This document shows positions 1 to 7,143 of a stretch of 19,851 nucleotides of DNA, piece by piece. The position numbers and the translations under genes are program-made. The stretch spans positions 1 to 19,851 of the forward strand of contig DATKGQ010000006.1 in NCBI GenBank assembly GCA_035510715.1, read 5' to 3'. The notes under the pieces were generated by a model that saw only the letters and a list, made by a program, of their open reading frames with translations, searched no databases and was not told the DNA's origin. How positions within the stretch are numbered: position 1 is the stretch's first letter; each line of letters starts with the position of its first letter. Source of the stretch: DATKGQ01 sp035510715 (lineage in GTDB: Bacteria; Patescibacteriota; Saccharimonadia; Saccharimonadales; UBA4665).

Positions 1-1
1 C

Positions 2-1612
2 TACGGGGTTGGGATTTGGGCCGACTTCAACAATGCTGGGGCAGATATATCGGGAAATTATATTTCAGCAAATTATAATTCGGCGATCAACTACGAGGCT
101 AGTTACAACGCAAATATTTCAGATAATACAATAGTCGGTAATGGCTGGGCCTCCGATGGAGCCTGGCCAGCCTGTTCGGGCGAAAACTATAGTTGCACTA
201 ATGGTGCGGGCCCGGTTGACGGTTCGACTTATGATAATCCTTACGCCGCTATTTATATCTCTAATTCCGGCGGCGACTCCACTCTAGCCACTAACTATTC
301 GGGAGAATTGCTGGTTGAGAATAATGTGTTAACAGATAATTTCGGAGGCGTAGGTGTTTTCCAGGACCGTAACCGATTTTGCGGCAGCCCGGTTCAAGAG
401 AATTGCACGCTCCAACAGGCAAACTCACTCTATTACGACAACCCAACGATATCGGCCACTGATGCCGTCGAGAATGGAACTGCGACCATAACGTCTTCTG
501 CGGGATTTTTCAACACACAGACCAATTCAGTAACAGCTCCGACTGTCGGTGCTCTTGTGCTCGGCCCTAACATACCAACAAATGACACTATCCACAGCGT
601 AACTAACGCCAATAACATTACGCTTACAACAGCTGCAACCGGGTCTGGCACTGGTCTAGATATTGATACCGGCATTGCTGGCGGTTGTGGTCTGTACGAT
701 TTGAACGACGCAACAAAAGGCTCAAACAGCGGTTCGCCATCCGATCCGTATTTTACTGAATGTAATTGGAACGCTCAAAATATTACACTATCAGGCAATA
801 CTTACAGCTTAAATTCTGCTACGGTAACTGGTTGTACCACATCGGACAATCAATGCGGTTATATGACCCTTTGGGCTAACGAGGGAGCATGCGTGACGGG
901 TTGTGAAACGTGGTCGCCCTATCAAGGAACTACAATAATGGACGACGTTACAACGCAGAACAATAACGTTTGGGAAAATAATACCTACATCTGGAGAGGG
1001 TCAGGGAATTGGCAGTTTTGGGATGGCAACCAAAATGGTTTAGTGTCATATGACACATGGCAAGCTTCACCATTTAGGCAGGACGCAAACAGTAATTCAT
1101 ATATTAACCCCACGCCCTCTACTCCCACTAATGTTGCTACAGGTGTCAGCGGAACGACTGTTACGGTATCCTGGGATGCCAGTACCGAGTCCAGCGGCCC
1201 CGGTATAGCTGGCTATTATGTCTTCAGAACCCAGGGCAATAATTCTCCCATCAACTTAACTCCTGACGGACTAACTGTCGCAGAGGCGGGCGATCCTAGT
1301 TTTACCGATACCTCGGGCAGTCCTAATACCTCCTATGCCTATAGCATCGAATCATATGACACGCTCGATGACGTTTCTGGTCAATCCGGGTCAGCTTCCG
1401 CGACGACCGGATCAACCGTAAGCAGTAACGGCACAGGCACAAACACAAGCAGTAGTACCACTGGCACCAGTACGGTACCTAAAGCTCCTGATACTGGCCT
1501 AGCCTTAATTTATAAAAATCCCTTCATTGTATTATTTAGTTCTTTGGCTATAGCTGCAGGCCTGCTTTTCGTGTCCTTTAGAATAAAGAAACGTGCAGCC
1601 CTTAAGCATTAG
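2..1612 (+). CDS. Surface beta-helix/FN3 protein, 5' end cut off by window
   Basis: The frame is open from the first bases of the window with no plausible start, so the N-terminus lies upstream; 536 residues are visible. The first ~45 visible residues and a later stretch (about 255-365) show Asn-rich turns such as SGNYIS, SDNTIVGN and WENNTYIW, typical of right-handed parallel beta-helix repeats. Between them (about 150-225) is a Thr/Gly/Asn-rich insert, with several Cys around it. A fibronectin type III-like domain follows (about 372-468; TPTNVATGVSG, VSWDAS, YYVFRTQG). After a Ser/Thr/Gly linker comes APDTG (495-499), a hydrophobic segment (about 507-526) and a basic RIKKR tail. This resembles a sortase signal with a non-LPXTG motif, or a simple C-terminal membrane anchor. 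It is probably an extracellular adhesin or glycan-binding/depolymerising protein; no catalytic residues could be assigned. The gene runs convergent to the next one with a 6-nt gap. Confidence 0.85.
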   Translation, partial: YGVGIWADFNNAGADISGNYISANYNSAINYEASYNANISDNTIVGNGWASDGAWPACSGENYSCTNGAGPVDGSTYDNPYAAIYISNSGGDSTLATNYSGELLVENNVLTDNFGGVGVFQDRNRFCGSPVQENCTLQQANSLYYDNPTISATDAVENGTATITSSAGFFNTQTNSVTAPTVGALVLGPNIPTNDTIHSVTNANNITLTTAATGSGTGLDIDTGIAGGCGLYDLNDATKGSNSGSPSDPYFTECNWNAQNITLSGNTYSLNSATVTGCTTSDNQCGYMTLWANEGACVTGCETWSPYQGTTIMDDVTTQNNNVWENNTYIWRGSGNWQFWDGNQNGLVSYDTWQASPFRQDANSNSYINPTPSTPTNVATGVSGTTVTVSWDASTESSGPGIAGYYVFRTQGNNSPINLTPDGLTVAEAGDPSFTDTSGSPNTSYAYSIESYDTLDDVSGQSGSASATTGSTVSSNGTGTNTSSSTTGTSTVPKAPDTGLALIYKNPFIVLFSSLAIAAGLLFVSFRIKKRAALKH

Positions 1613-1618
1613 TTGTTT

Positions 1619-1861
1619 TTACCTGTAAATACGATCTTTTAGGCGGCGAAAGTCTAATACGTCAAGCACTAACCTGACTATGGGTAGGATTACAAACCAT
1701 ACTAGTAAAGAGCCGCCAACAACTAAAATTGGTATATTAAAGATTTCTGACAGCCGTGAAGTACCGAGCAAATAATGCTGTATAAAGTTAGGTTGGTGGA
1801 CAAATGCAACCACTAGCATCGGTACTCCCGCGCCCACCACTGTAAGGTGTTTACAAGCCAA
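1619..1861 (-). CDS. Small two-helix membrane protein, uncertain
   Basis: This 80-codon frame encodes a very hydrophobic protein. Segment one is near residues 7-22 (VVGAGVPMLVVAFV). Segment two is near 45-67 (IPILVVGGSLLVWFVILPIVRLVL). A basic C-terminus (DFRRLKDRIYR) follows. The first start is a TTG with no Shine-Dalgarno in front; an in-frame ATG at residue 15 is an alternative. It could be a genuine small membrane protein or a coincidentally open frame. The amphipathic, well-ordered membrane pattern and charged tail favour a real gene, while the weak start argues for caution. No family recognised. Confidence 0.4.
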   Translation of the reverse strand: MACKHLTVVGAGVPMLVVAFVHQPNFIQHYLLGTSRLSEIFNIPILVVGGSLLVWFVILPIVRLVLDVLDFRRLKDRIYR

Positions 1862-1895
1862 GAGTAGCGTATTATTGAACTAAGTGCAATAATGT

Positions 1896-1926
1896 TTTAC
1901 AGATTTTCTTTCACGAGTGGTATACT
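1896..1926 (+). promoter_or_regulatory. Promoter of XRE gene
   Basis: TTTACA (1896-1901) and TATACT (1921-1926) are separated by 19 nt, slightly long for a sigma-70-type promoter. The -10 box ends 9 nt before the ATG, so the predicted transcript has only a few leader nucleotides. Confidence 0.4.
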
Positions 1927-1935
1927 TACAGAGAT

Positions 1936-2148
1936 ATGACGGATAAGATTACTCTAGACATCTCTAAAGCGCTCAAGGATATGCGACAAGACAAGCGTAT
2001 GACCCAGCTACAAGTTGCTAAAAAGGCCGGTATCAATGTAAATTATTACGCTAAACTCGAACAGGCTGTATCTACTCCCTCAATAAAAATGCTAAAAAAA
2101 GTTGTCGTCGCCCTTGGCGTTCATTCTTCAGACGTTTTGCCGTTTTGA
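1936..2148 (+). CDS. XRE/Cro-C1 family helix-turn-helix regulator
   Basis: A 70-residue protein that is almost entirely a Cro/C1-type DNA-binding domain (HTH_3 class). Residues ~13-67 cover the five-helix bundle, with the recognition unit around TQLQVAKKAGINVNYYAKLE and the family's usual end SIKMLKKVVVALGV. There is no sensor or dimerisation domain, as in small phage-like repressors and antitoxins. The ATG follows TATACT by 9 nt with only a weak GAG in between. The last 28 nt overlap the 3' end of the minus-strand gene at 2121-2351, so the two converge tail to tail. Its target is unknown. Autoregulation or control of the neighbouring minus-strand operon is plausible but is inference only. 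Confidence 0.8.
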   Translation: MTDKITLDISKALKDMRQDKRMTQLQVAKKAGINVNYYAKLEQAVSTPSIKMLKKVVVALGVHSSDVLPF

Positions 2149-2351
2149 TCGGTCAACTTTTGGCTATACTCACGATAAAAATCTTCAAGTTTATCTGGGT
2201 CACTCCAGCCGATTTGCCTATAAGCCAGCTTCATTTCCACTAGCATGGCTTCAGCATATTCTCTATTGGCATTTTCTGGATGATTTTGCTTAAGCCAGCG
2301 CACCATAGCGTCAGTATCTTTATCGTTTAAACGGTAACCTTGCATACGCAT
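2121..2351 (-). CDS. Hypothetical 76-aa protein, third gene of PLD operon
   Basis: A small, charged, soluble protein of 76 residues, mostly predicted helical (YRLNDKDTDAMVRWLKQNHP, then REYAEAMLVEMKLAYRQIGW, then KLEDFYREYSQKL). The ATG is preceded by GGAG with a 7-nt spacer, a good ribosome-binding site. It starts 12 nt after the stop of the phospholipase-D-like gene, so it is almost certainly co-transcribed with it. The 3' end overlaps the convergent XRE gene by 28 nt, which could allow antisense interference. Family not recognised. Confidence 0.65.
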   Translation of the reverse strand: MRMQGYRLNDKDTDAMVRWLKQNHPENANREYAEAMLVEMKLAYRQIGWSDPDKLEDFYREYSQKLTDQNGKTSEE

Positions 2352-2363
2352 AGTATAGCTCCA

Positions 2364-2846
2364 TCAGCCCAAAAACTTATCAATTCCTACGAACCGGGCC
2401 ATCTGCCAAGCTAATTGGCTGGACTCAATCCGCCGCATTACCTCGCAACTGTCATTTTGGGATAGCACGTTAAGTGAACCTTCGTATAGTATCTGTCGGT
2501 CGATAAGTACGATCTTTCTATGATGTCCTGCCGTATACAGAACATGGACGCCAATTCGTTGCAGTGTAGCAATAGCCCTGTGGGCATCTTCTCGATGGTA
2601 CTCCTCGTCATGCTCGATTGGATCACGGGTATTGATGACCACTCGAACTTTACGGTCTTTAAGCTTTTGCAAAATTGGCAGCAATTGTGTCAGTCGCCTA
2701 TTTGTAACGAACGGTGATTCTATAATTACTTCGTGCAAGCATTTGTTTAAATCCTTCGTAAATACCGGGTAAAACGTTTCCTCATTGAACAGCCTTGAAG
2801 TTAGCAGATCGAGCGGTGATGGACTTCGATGCAGTAAGTTAAGCAT
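2364..2846 (-). CDS. Phospholipase D-like (single HKD) protein
   Basis: A 160-residue protein with one PLD-like HKD motif: H109, K111 and D116 in HHRKIVLIDRQILYEG, followed by G123, S124 and N126. An N-terminal beta-alpha half (EVIIESPFVTNRRLTQLLPILQ, then VRVVINTRDP) matches the PLD-like_2 fold. Single-HKD proteins of this size usually work as homodimers, and family members include nucleases and phospholipases; which activity applies is not visible. There is no signal peptide, so it is likely cytoplasmic. The frame extends upstream to a GTG at 2861, but an ideal AGGAGG at 2853-2858 lies 6 nt before the ATG at 2846, so that ATG is chosen. It overlaps the upstream 46-codon gene by 8 nt, implying translational coupling. 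Confidence 0.8.
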   Translation of the reverse strand: MLNLLHRSPSPLDLLTSRLFNEETFYPVFTKDLNKCLHEVIIESPFVTNRRLTQLLPILQKLKDRKVRVVINTRDPIEHDEEYHREDAHRAIATLQRIGVHVLYTAGHHRKIVLIDRQILYEGSLNVLSQNDSCEVMRRIESSQLAWQMARFVGIDKFLG

Positions 2847-2979
2847 TGCGTACCTCCTCACTGCCCATTAGAACAATCTTGCCGTTTACCTCAACTAAAC
2901 CCAGCTCCTCTAATTTCTTATCTAGCTCTACTAAACTGGCGTATAGGGAGTTCCGCTTTATACCCGCCGGGGTCACCAT
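2839..2979 (-). CDS. Small 46-aa hypothetical protein heading the PLD operon
   Basis: A 46-codon frame running ATG GTG ACC CCG to AAT GCT TAA. The product is charged and helical, then beta-like: MVTPAGIKRNSLYASLVELD, then KKLEELGLVEVNGKIVLMG. AAGG lies 7 nt before the ATG. The last 8 nt overlap the start of the phospholipase-D-like gene, and that gene's Shine-Dalgarno is embedded in this gene's last codons, a classic coupled arrangement. The pattern recalls a winged-helix end or a small accessory subunit, but nothing specific can be assigned. A divergent promoter zone shared with the plus-strand gene at 3057 lies just upstream (TTGTCA, minus strand, overlapping TTGACA, plus strand). Confidence 0.55.
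   Translation of the reverse strand: MVTPAGIKRNSLYASLVELDKKLEELGLVEVNGKIVLMGSEEVRNA
2853..2858 (-). promoter_or_regulatory. Shine-Dalgarno fixing the PLD-like gene start
   Basis: AGGAGG read on the minus strand, 6 nt before the ATG at 2846. It lies inside the end of the preceding small gene and would fall within the coding region if the upstream GTG at 2861 were used. Confidence 0.75.
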
Positions 2980-3020
2980 GTGTAAGCCTTAATTTGACCT
3001 GTTATTTAGATTTTTTAAAA

Positions 3021-3049
3021 TTGACAAATAAACGTAATTATAGAAATAT
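3021..3049 (+). promoter_or_regulatory. Candidate promoter of the 3057 gene
   Basis: A consensus TTGACA (3021-3026), a 17-nt spacer and a weak AAATAT (3044-3049). The start codon follows 7 nt later, which would give a leaderless transcript. The same bases read on the other strand give TTGTCA for the minus-strand operon. Confidence 0.4.
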
Positions 3050-3056
3050 ATAAAGT

Positions 3057-3659
3057 ATGCCAGAAGATACTTTTATCCGGGAGGCTCAAAGATTTTATAA
3101 AGACCAAGGTGCGATTTCCTTTGATTTGGAGTCTGTTTCGCTGGAGCAAAGACAAAGATTCGCAGATTTGTTGGAAAGTATATTTGAAGATATCTCATGG
3201 GAAGTTATCGAATACCGGAGTGCAGCCGAGTCACCTACCGAAAACTGGAACAGGCGTGACGTGCTAAGACAAAGAAGAGTCGGTATCGGCAATGAAGATT
3301 GGGGCGGCAGAAACACCTTCTTGTATATTGAAGAAAGAGAGATTACGCGAAAAGCCCGGAAAAGCCTATTTCGGCCGTTCGAACAAGAACCTTGGCCCGG
3401 TAAATCCTACTACCATATGCAATTCGGTATTGGCCGGGCAGAACAAATCACCGGCGGGCAACCAGCCGTGGATGTATTCTACGCAGCCGGGGAGACAGAA
3501 GTTACCATTAACGGGGACAAAGCTATCCTGGAGGGCTTAGGTTTTAGCGATAAGACTGATTCTGTCGACGTCGTTTGCGGCGTGTTTGACTTTCTTCAAG
3601 CAAAAATGCACGGTCAATCTGAGACTACCGATAACGATTATCTAAATTCGTTAGTTTAG
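3057..3659 (+). CDS. Hypothetical protein, 200 aa
   Basis: A soluble, acidic protein of 200 residues. The N-terminal part is helical (FIREAQRFYKDQGA, then LEQRQRFADLLESIFEDISW). A middle segment rich in Arg/Glu/Trp follows (NWNRRDVLRQRRVG, NEDWGGRN), then short beta-like stretches (YYHMQFGIG, VDVFYAAGETEVTINGD). No signal peptide, membrane segment or known catalytic motif is visible, and I do not recognise the family. There is no Shine-Dalgarno; the start is chosen because a TTGACA-type promoter ends 7 nt before the ATG. It is divergent from the phospholipase-D-like operon. Confidence 0.7.
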   Translation: MPEDTFIREAQRFYKDQGAISFDLESVSLEQRQRFADLLESIFEDISWEVIEYRSAAESPTENWNRRDVLRQRRVGIGNEDWGGRNTFLYIEEREITRKARKSLFRPFEQEPWPGKSYYHMQFGIGRAEQITGGQPAVDVFYAAGETEVTINGDKAILEGLGFSDKTDSVDVVCGVFDFLQAKMHGQSETTDNDYLNSLV

Positions 3660-3694
3660 GCTCTATTCATAGCTTATAAACGCTTACTAACAAA

Positions 3695-3841
3695 CTATTT
3701 TTTAGGCTTGATATTCTGGTCAATTTTAGAAAGCGTATCTATGGTTTTGGACAGGATATATATCGTAACCGCCATCAGCGCCACAAATAAACCGGTCCCG
3801 ATTGGTGAACCCCATCCCAGAATCGTGCGTAGAGAATTCAT
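3695..3841 (-). CDS. Small 48-aa single-pass membrane protein
   Basis: A 48-codon minus-strand gene: ATG AAT TCT CTA CGC to CCT AAA AAA TAG. An AGAGGAG ribosome-binding site ends 2 nt before the ATG. The protein has a short N-terminus (MNSLRTILGWG), one membrane helix (about 14-33, IGTGLFVALMAVTIYILS) and a short basic tail ending IKPKK. A plus-strand frame over the same bases is its antisense shadow. It could be a small membrane regulator or a subunit of an unknown complex. It is divergent from the prepilin-like gene at 3910, with 68 nt between the starts. Confidence 0.6.
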   Translation of the reverse strand: MNSLRTILGWGSPIGTGLFVALMAVTIYILSKTIDTLSKIDQNIKPKK

Positions 3842-3872
3842 TTCTCCTCTTTTAATAATTAATAAAACTATA

Positions 3873-3901
3873 TCAACATCTGCATTAATTTGAAATATAA
3901 T
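3873..3901 (+). promoter_or_regulatory. Promoter of pilin-like gene 3910
   Basis: TCAACA (3873-3878), a 17-nt spacer and a perfect TATAAT (3896-3901). The ATG is 8 nt after the -10 box, so transcription should begin within about 2 nt of the start codon. Confidence 0.65.
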
Positions 3902-3909
3902 AGAGCTAA

Positions 3910-4410
3910 ATGCACGAGCTTCCTAAAGAATATGGGTTAACTCTGGTTCAAGTAGTTCTGATACTTATTATTTTCGCAGTCATTGGCGCAGTGGGCTATA
4001 GCTTAACCGACCGGCACGCCGTTAAACAACTCCGGCCGGCGGCTGTAGCTAGCTCCAGCACGGAACTAGTTATTTCCAGATCAAATCCACTCCACCAGCC
4101 GGATATCATTGCTTTTGCCGCAAAAGTGACCAGTTCTAGCACTGCCGAAGCTTTACTAAGTGATATTCAACAATTACCGTCCATGCCAAAAGGAAGCACT
4201 AATTGCCCGTTAGATAACGGAGCTTTGTACAAATTACAGTTTTCACAGCCCAAACTGACGGCGACGTTTAATGCCGGCAGCTGCCTGCAGGTAACGCTGA
4301 GTAACTCTAAAACCATATTTACAGCCGAAACTACCAATCCTAGCGGCTCGGTTTTTTTGAATACCCTGAGCCAGGCAATCGGCCAGCCGGTTGACATAGT
4401 CCAACCTTGA
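3910..4410 (+). CDS. Divergent type IV prepilin-like protein
   Basis: 166 residues. The N-terminus (MHELPKEYG, then LTLVQVVLILIIFAVIGAVGYSL) has the layout of a class III/type IV prepilin: a short charged leader, Gly at -1 and a ~20-residue hydrophobic helix. However, +1 is Leu instead of Phe, and the conserved Glu at +5 is Gln. The remaining ~130 residues are a secreted domain with two Cys (in NCPLDNG and GSCLQV) that could form a disulfide. It would sit in the membrane or be assembled as a minor pilin/pseudopilin after prepilin peptidase cleavage. It could instead be a plain single-pass anchored protein. It lies just upstream of pgk, but that gene has its own promoter-like sequence. Confidence 0.7.
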   Translation: MHELPKEYGLTLVQVVLILIIFAVIGAVGYSLTDRHAVKQLRPAAVASSSTELVISRSNPLHQPDIIAFAAKVTSSSTAEALLSDIQQLPSMPKGSTNCPLDNGALYKLQFSQPKLTATFNAGSCLQVTLSNSKTIFTAETTNPSGSVFLNTLSQAIGQPVDIVQP

Positions 4411-4469
4411 TATTTATTTGTAAGATAACCCGTTGATAATACAACTGTACTAATGTCGGGGCATGATGA

Positions 4470-4475
4470 TAAAAT
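4470..4475 (+). promoter_or_regulatory. Extended -10 box before pgk
   Basis: TGA then TAAAAT (4467-4475) forms an extended -10 element with no convincing -35. Transcription would start near 4482, giving a short leader that carries the GAGGTGG ribosome-binding site (4487-4493) before the TTG start of pgk. Confidence 0.4.
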
Positions 4476-4496
4476 AAATGTAATAAGAGGTGGAAA

Positions 4497-5786
4497 TTGT
4501 TTACAAAAAAAACTGTTCGGGATATTGAGCTGCAGGGTAAAACGGTATTAATGCGGGCAGATTATAATGTGCCGCTTAATTCTGACGGATCAATTATCAG
4601 CGACTATAGAATCAGACAGACCCTGCCGACCATCCGTTATCTGCTTGATCAAAGCGTAAAACTGGTAATCTGCTCACATCTGGGGCGTCCTGAAGGCAAG
4701 ATTGATCCGGCGTTATCTTTAAAGCGGATTGCCAACAGATTATCTGAATTGCTGGAATTTGATGTCGGTTTTGTCAGTGATTGTATCGGCATGGAAGCTC
4801 AATCAGCTATAGCTGGCCTTGGACCAAAGCAAATAATCATGTTGGAAAATCTCCGTTTTCATCCCGAAGAAGAAAGCAATGATAATAATTTTGCCGCCCA
4901 GTTGGCGCAGGGCATAGATATTTTTGTCCAGGACGGTTTCGGTGTTACCCACCGGGCTCAAGCCAGTACTGAGGCTATTACCAAGCAATTGCCGAGCGTT
5001 GCCGGTCTGCTGTTGGAAAAAGAAGTCGACACCATCACTAACGTGATGAGTAATCCCAAAAAACCGCTGGCGGCCATTATCGGCGGAGCTAAAATTGCCG
5101 ACAAGATTGATGTGCTGCATAAATTCATCGATATCGCCGATTTTATAGCCATCGGCGGGGCAATGGCCAACGTGTTTTTGTTGGCTCAAGGCATAAGAGT
5201 TGCCAAAAGCACAGTCGACCGTGATGAAATACCGGTTGCCAAAGATATTATGGAGCGGGCCAAAGCCGCCAATAATAGACTGGTTTTTTATTTACCCCAA
5301 GATGGTGTAGTCGCTAACAGCCTGGGACCTGCCGCGATGACTAGAATCGTTGACTGGAGCGCCCACGTGATTGCCGAAATTGAAAGCTACCCTCGCCAGC
5401 CGTCCGGGAGAACCAGGTTTGTCGCCGATGATGAGATGATACTGGATATCGGACCATTCTCGGGAGCGTTTATTGCCGGTGGTCTGCAGCTGGCTGAAAC
5501 GGTTGTCTGGAACGGAACGATGGGCGTAACCGAAACAAAGGGCTTGCTTGGCCCGGTCGGCCCTTTTGCCCATGGCACCGAGATACTGATTGAAGCCATG
5601 ACCGGTCAGTTTGGCCATCGTCCGTACAGTTTAGTTGGCGGAGGAGACACAGTCGGATATATTGAAGCCCGCCGGCTGACCGGTAGTTTTGATCACGTTT
5701 CAACTGGTGGCGGCGCCAGTTTGGAGCTGATTGCCGGCCGAACACTGCCGGGTGTCGCCGCGCTGATGGATAAAGATAATCCTTAA
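4497..5786 (+). CDS. pgk: Phosphoglycerate kinase
   Basis: Catalyses the ATP-forming step 1,3-bisphosphoglycerate + ADP to 3-phosphoglycerate + ATP in the cytoplasm. The family signature is clear: VLMRADYNVPL (17-27), the substrate-binding SHLGRP (60-65), QDGFGVTHRAQAST (about 143-156; other PGKs usually read NDAFGTAHRAHAS), GGAKIADKI, the nucleotide-binding VGGGDT (about 380-385) and STGGGASLELIAG (402-414). At 429 residues it is somewhat longer than the usual 390-400, with extra sequence around residues 265-320. The start is TTG, preceded by GAGGTGG at good spacing. tpiA follows after 14 nt, so the two form a glycolytic operon. Confidence 0.95.
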   Translation: MFTKKTVRDIELQGKTVLMRADYNVPLNSDGSIISDYRIRQTLPTIRYLLDQSVKLVICSHLGRPEGKIDPALSLKRIANRLSELLEFDVGFVSDCIGMEAQSAIAGLGPKQIIMLENLRFHPEEESNDNNFAAQLAQGIDIFVQDGFGVTHRAQASTEAITKQLPSVAGLLLEKEVDTITNVMSNPKKPLAAIIGGAKIADKIDVLHKFIDIADFIAIGGAMANVFLLAQGIRVAKSTVDRDEIPVAKDIMERAKAANNRLVFYLPQDGVVANSLGPAAMTRIVDWSAHVIAEIESYPRQPSGRTRFVADDEMILDIGPFSGAFIAGGLQLAETVVWNGTMGVTETKGLLGPVGPFAHGTEILIEAMTGQFGHRPYSLVGGGDTVGYIEARRLTGSFDHVSTGGGASLELIAGRTLPGVAALMDKDNP

Positions 5787-5800
5787 AGGATAAATGAAAT

Positions 5801-6586
5801 ATGTCTAAGATGCTTATTGTCGGAAATTGGAAGATGAACCTCAATGTCAGCCAGGCCAGCCGGTTGGTGCTACAACTCCATAAGAATATTAAAACGCAGC
5901 GTAATGTCGAAGTTGTTCTTGCGCCGAGCATGTTAGCCTTACAGCCGTTAAGTTTGCAGATTGACCGCCGCCGGTTCCGGCTGGCAGCCCAAGACGCCTA
6001 TTTTATTGACGAGGGGGCCTATACCGGTGAGGTCAGCTTCGCTATGCTGCGCGAATTGGTCCACTACGCGATTATCGGCCACTCTGAACGGCGACTTTAT
6101 TTCCATGAAACGCTGGAGATTGTCCGAGACAAGGTAGCCGCCGCCGTCCGCAATGACATTTCGCCGATTCTCTGTATTGGTGAGAGCAAAAGGGAACGGC
6201 AGGCCGGCGAGACCAAACAAGTCATTCATGATCAACTCATGACAGCGTTAAGTAATCTGACTGGTGTTGACATTGAAAATGTCGTCATAGCCTACGAGCC
6301 GGTTTGGGCAATCAGTACTTTTGAGGGAGAAATCGCCAATCCCGATGAGATCGGCAGAATGATCGCCTTTATCCGTCAGCAGATTGCCGATTTATACGGA
6401 ACGCGCAGCGCGAAGGCCGTAAGGGTACTGTATGGCGGCAGCGTCGATGACCAGATAGTCAGCGGCTATCTTAACCTTGAAGGATGTGACGGCGCGCTAG
6501 TCGGTAATGCCAGCTTGCATTATTTGAAGTTTGCTGAGATAGTAGCAATAGCGGAACAAATACAGGCCAAAAAACTTAAGGCGTAA
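5801..6586 (+). CDS. tpiA: Triosephosphate isomerase
   Basis: Interconverts dihydroxyacetone phosphate and glyceraldehyde 3-phosphate. 261 residues with the full catalytic set: N9 and K11 in VGNWKMN, H94 in IIGHSERR, C125 in LCIGE, E166 in AYEPVWA, and YGGSV (211-215). The flexible phosphate-gripping loop 6 is unusual: after PVWAI the family's common GTGK is replaced by STFEGE (172-177). Near the C-terminus, VGNASL replaces the common VGGASL. The gene is 14 nt downstream of pgk and 5 nt upstream of a membrane-protein gene, so a pgk-tpiA-membrane protein operon is likely. Confidence 0.95.
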   Translation: MSKMLIVGNWKMNLNVSQASRLVLQLHKNIKTQRNVEVVLAPSMLALQPLSLQIDRRRFRLAAQDAYFIDEGAYTGEVSFAMLRELVHYAIIGHSERRLYFHETLEIVRDKVAAAVRNDISPILCIGESKRERQAGETKQVIHDQLMTALSNLTGVDIENVVIAYEPVWAISTFEGEIANPDEIGRMIAFIRQQIADLYGTRSAKAVRVLYGGSVDDQIVSGYLNLEGCDGALVGNASLHYLKFAEIVAIAEQIQAKKLKA

Positions 6587-6591
6587 AAATT

Positions 6592-7104
6592 ATGGCAAAA
6601 AGCGCAAGACCAACAAGTAATGAGCAGCGGTACTTTGATATTGTGCCGCCTAATCGGGCGATGCCCCAATCAACCAGCCGCCCGGTGGTTATAAGCAACC
6701 AGCCGGTACAGTCAGATCCGATGGTCAGGAATACACCGCCGGAAACCACCGAACCTGAATTAGACCAATCTCCGGAAGCACCATCAATACCGGCCGAAGA
6801 ACAATTATCCGAAGACGTATCAATCGATAATGAAGCTGATAACTCAGACGAAGCCGTAGGCCCAACCATAGCTGAAGACAATGATCAGATTGCTGGACCC
6901 ACTCCTCAACCAGCCCAGAACCCGGAACCGAAGGTTGATCCAGATGAACCCTTGCTGCCGGCCAACGCCTCACCAGATAAACCGACCGCAACCGTCAGCC
7001 TGCCAACGTTAGCCGTTAAAAGCCACCGCTGGTTTTGGATAATCGGCATTATTATTATTTTACTAATCGCCGGCGCGATCGTCTTTTTACTGGTCCGCTC
7101 TTAA
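6592..7104 (+). CDS. Pro/Glu-rich protein with C-terminal membrane anchor
   Basis: 170 residues. The first ~140 are low-complexity, rich in Pro, Glu, Asp and Ser and lacking any folded-domain motif. A single hydrophobic helix near the C-terminus follows (about 146-168, WFWIIGIIIILLIAGAIVFLLV), ending RS. There is no N-terminal signal, so it is predicted to be tail-anchored with the disordered acidic part in the cytoplasm. The opposite topology cannot be excluded. It starts 5 nt after tpiA and is probably co-transcribed. The layout (acidic Pro-rich segment then a helix) resembles the N-terminal part of the minus-strand protein at 12041-12847, but the sequences are not clearly homologous. Confidence 0.75.
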   Translation: MAKSARPTSNEQRYFDIVPPNRAMPQSTSRPVVISNQPVQSDPMVRNTPPETTEPELDQSPEAPSIPAEEQLSEDVSIDNEADNSDEAVGPTIAEDNDQIAGPTPQPAQNPEPKVDPDEPLLPANASPDKPTATVSLPTLAVKSHRWFWIIGIIIILLIAGAIVFLLVRS

Positions 7105-7143
7105 AACATTATTTAGTTCAACAGATATAAATTTCTAATTGTT

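Noticed and set aside
2102..2293. Plus-strand 63-codon frame overlapping the XRE gene end
   Set aside because: It is antisense to the 76-aa operon gene, which has a good ribosome-binding site.
3708..3893. Plus-strand 61-codon frame
   Set aside because: It has no start signals and mirrors the minus-strand 48-codon gene with the AGAGGAG site.
1936..4410. Alternative genetic code with UGA read as glycine
   Set aside because: TGA ends the XRE and first pilin-like genes at natural domain ends, so UGA is a stop here.
4803..5931. Several long minus-strand frames across pgk and tpiA (4803-5189, 5292-5618, 5470-5931)
   Set aside because: They are antisense to two unmistakable glycolytic genes, lack ribosome-binding sites and have no recognisable protein features.
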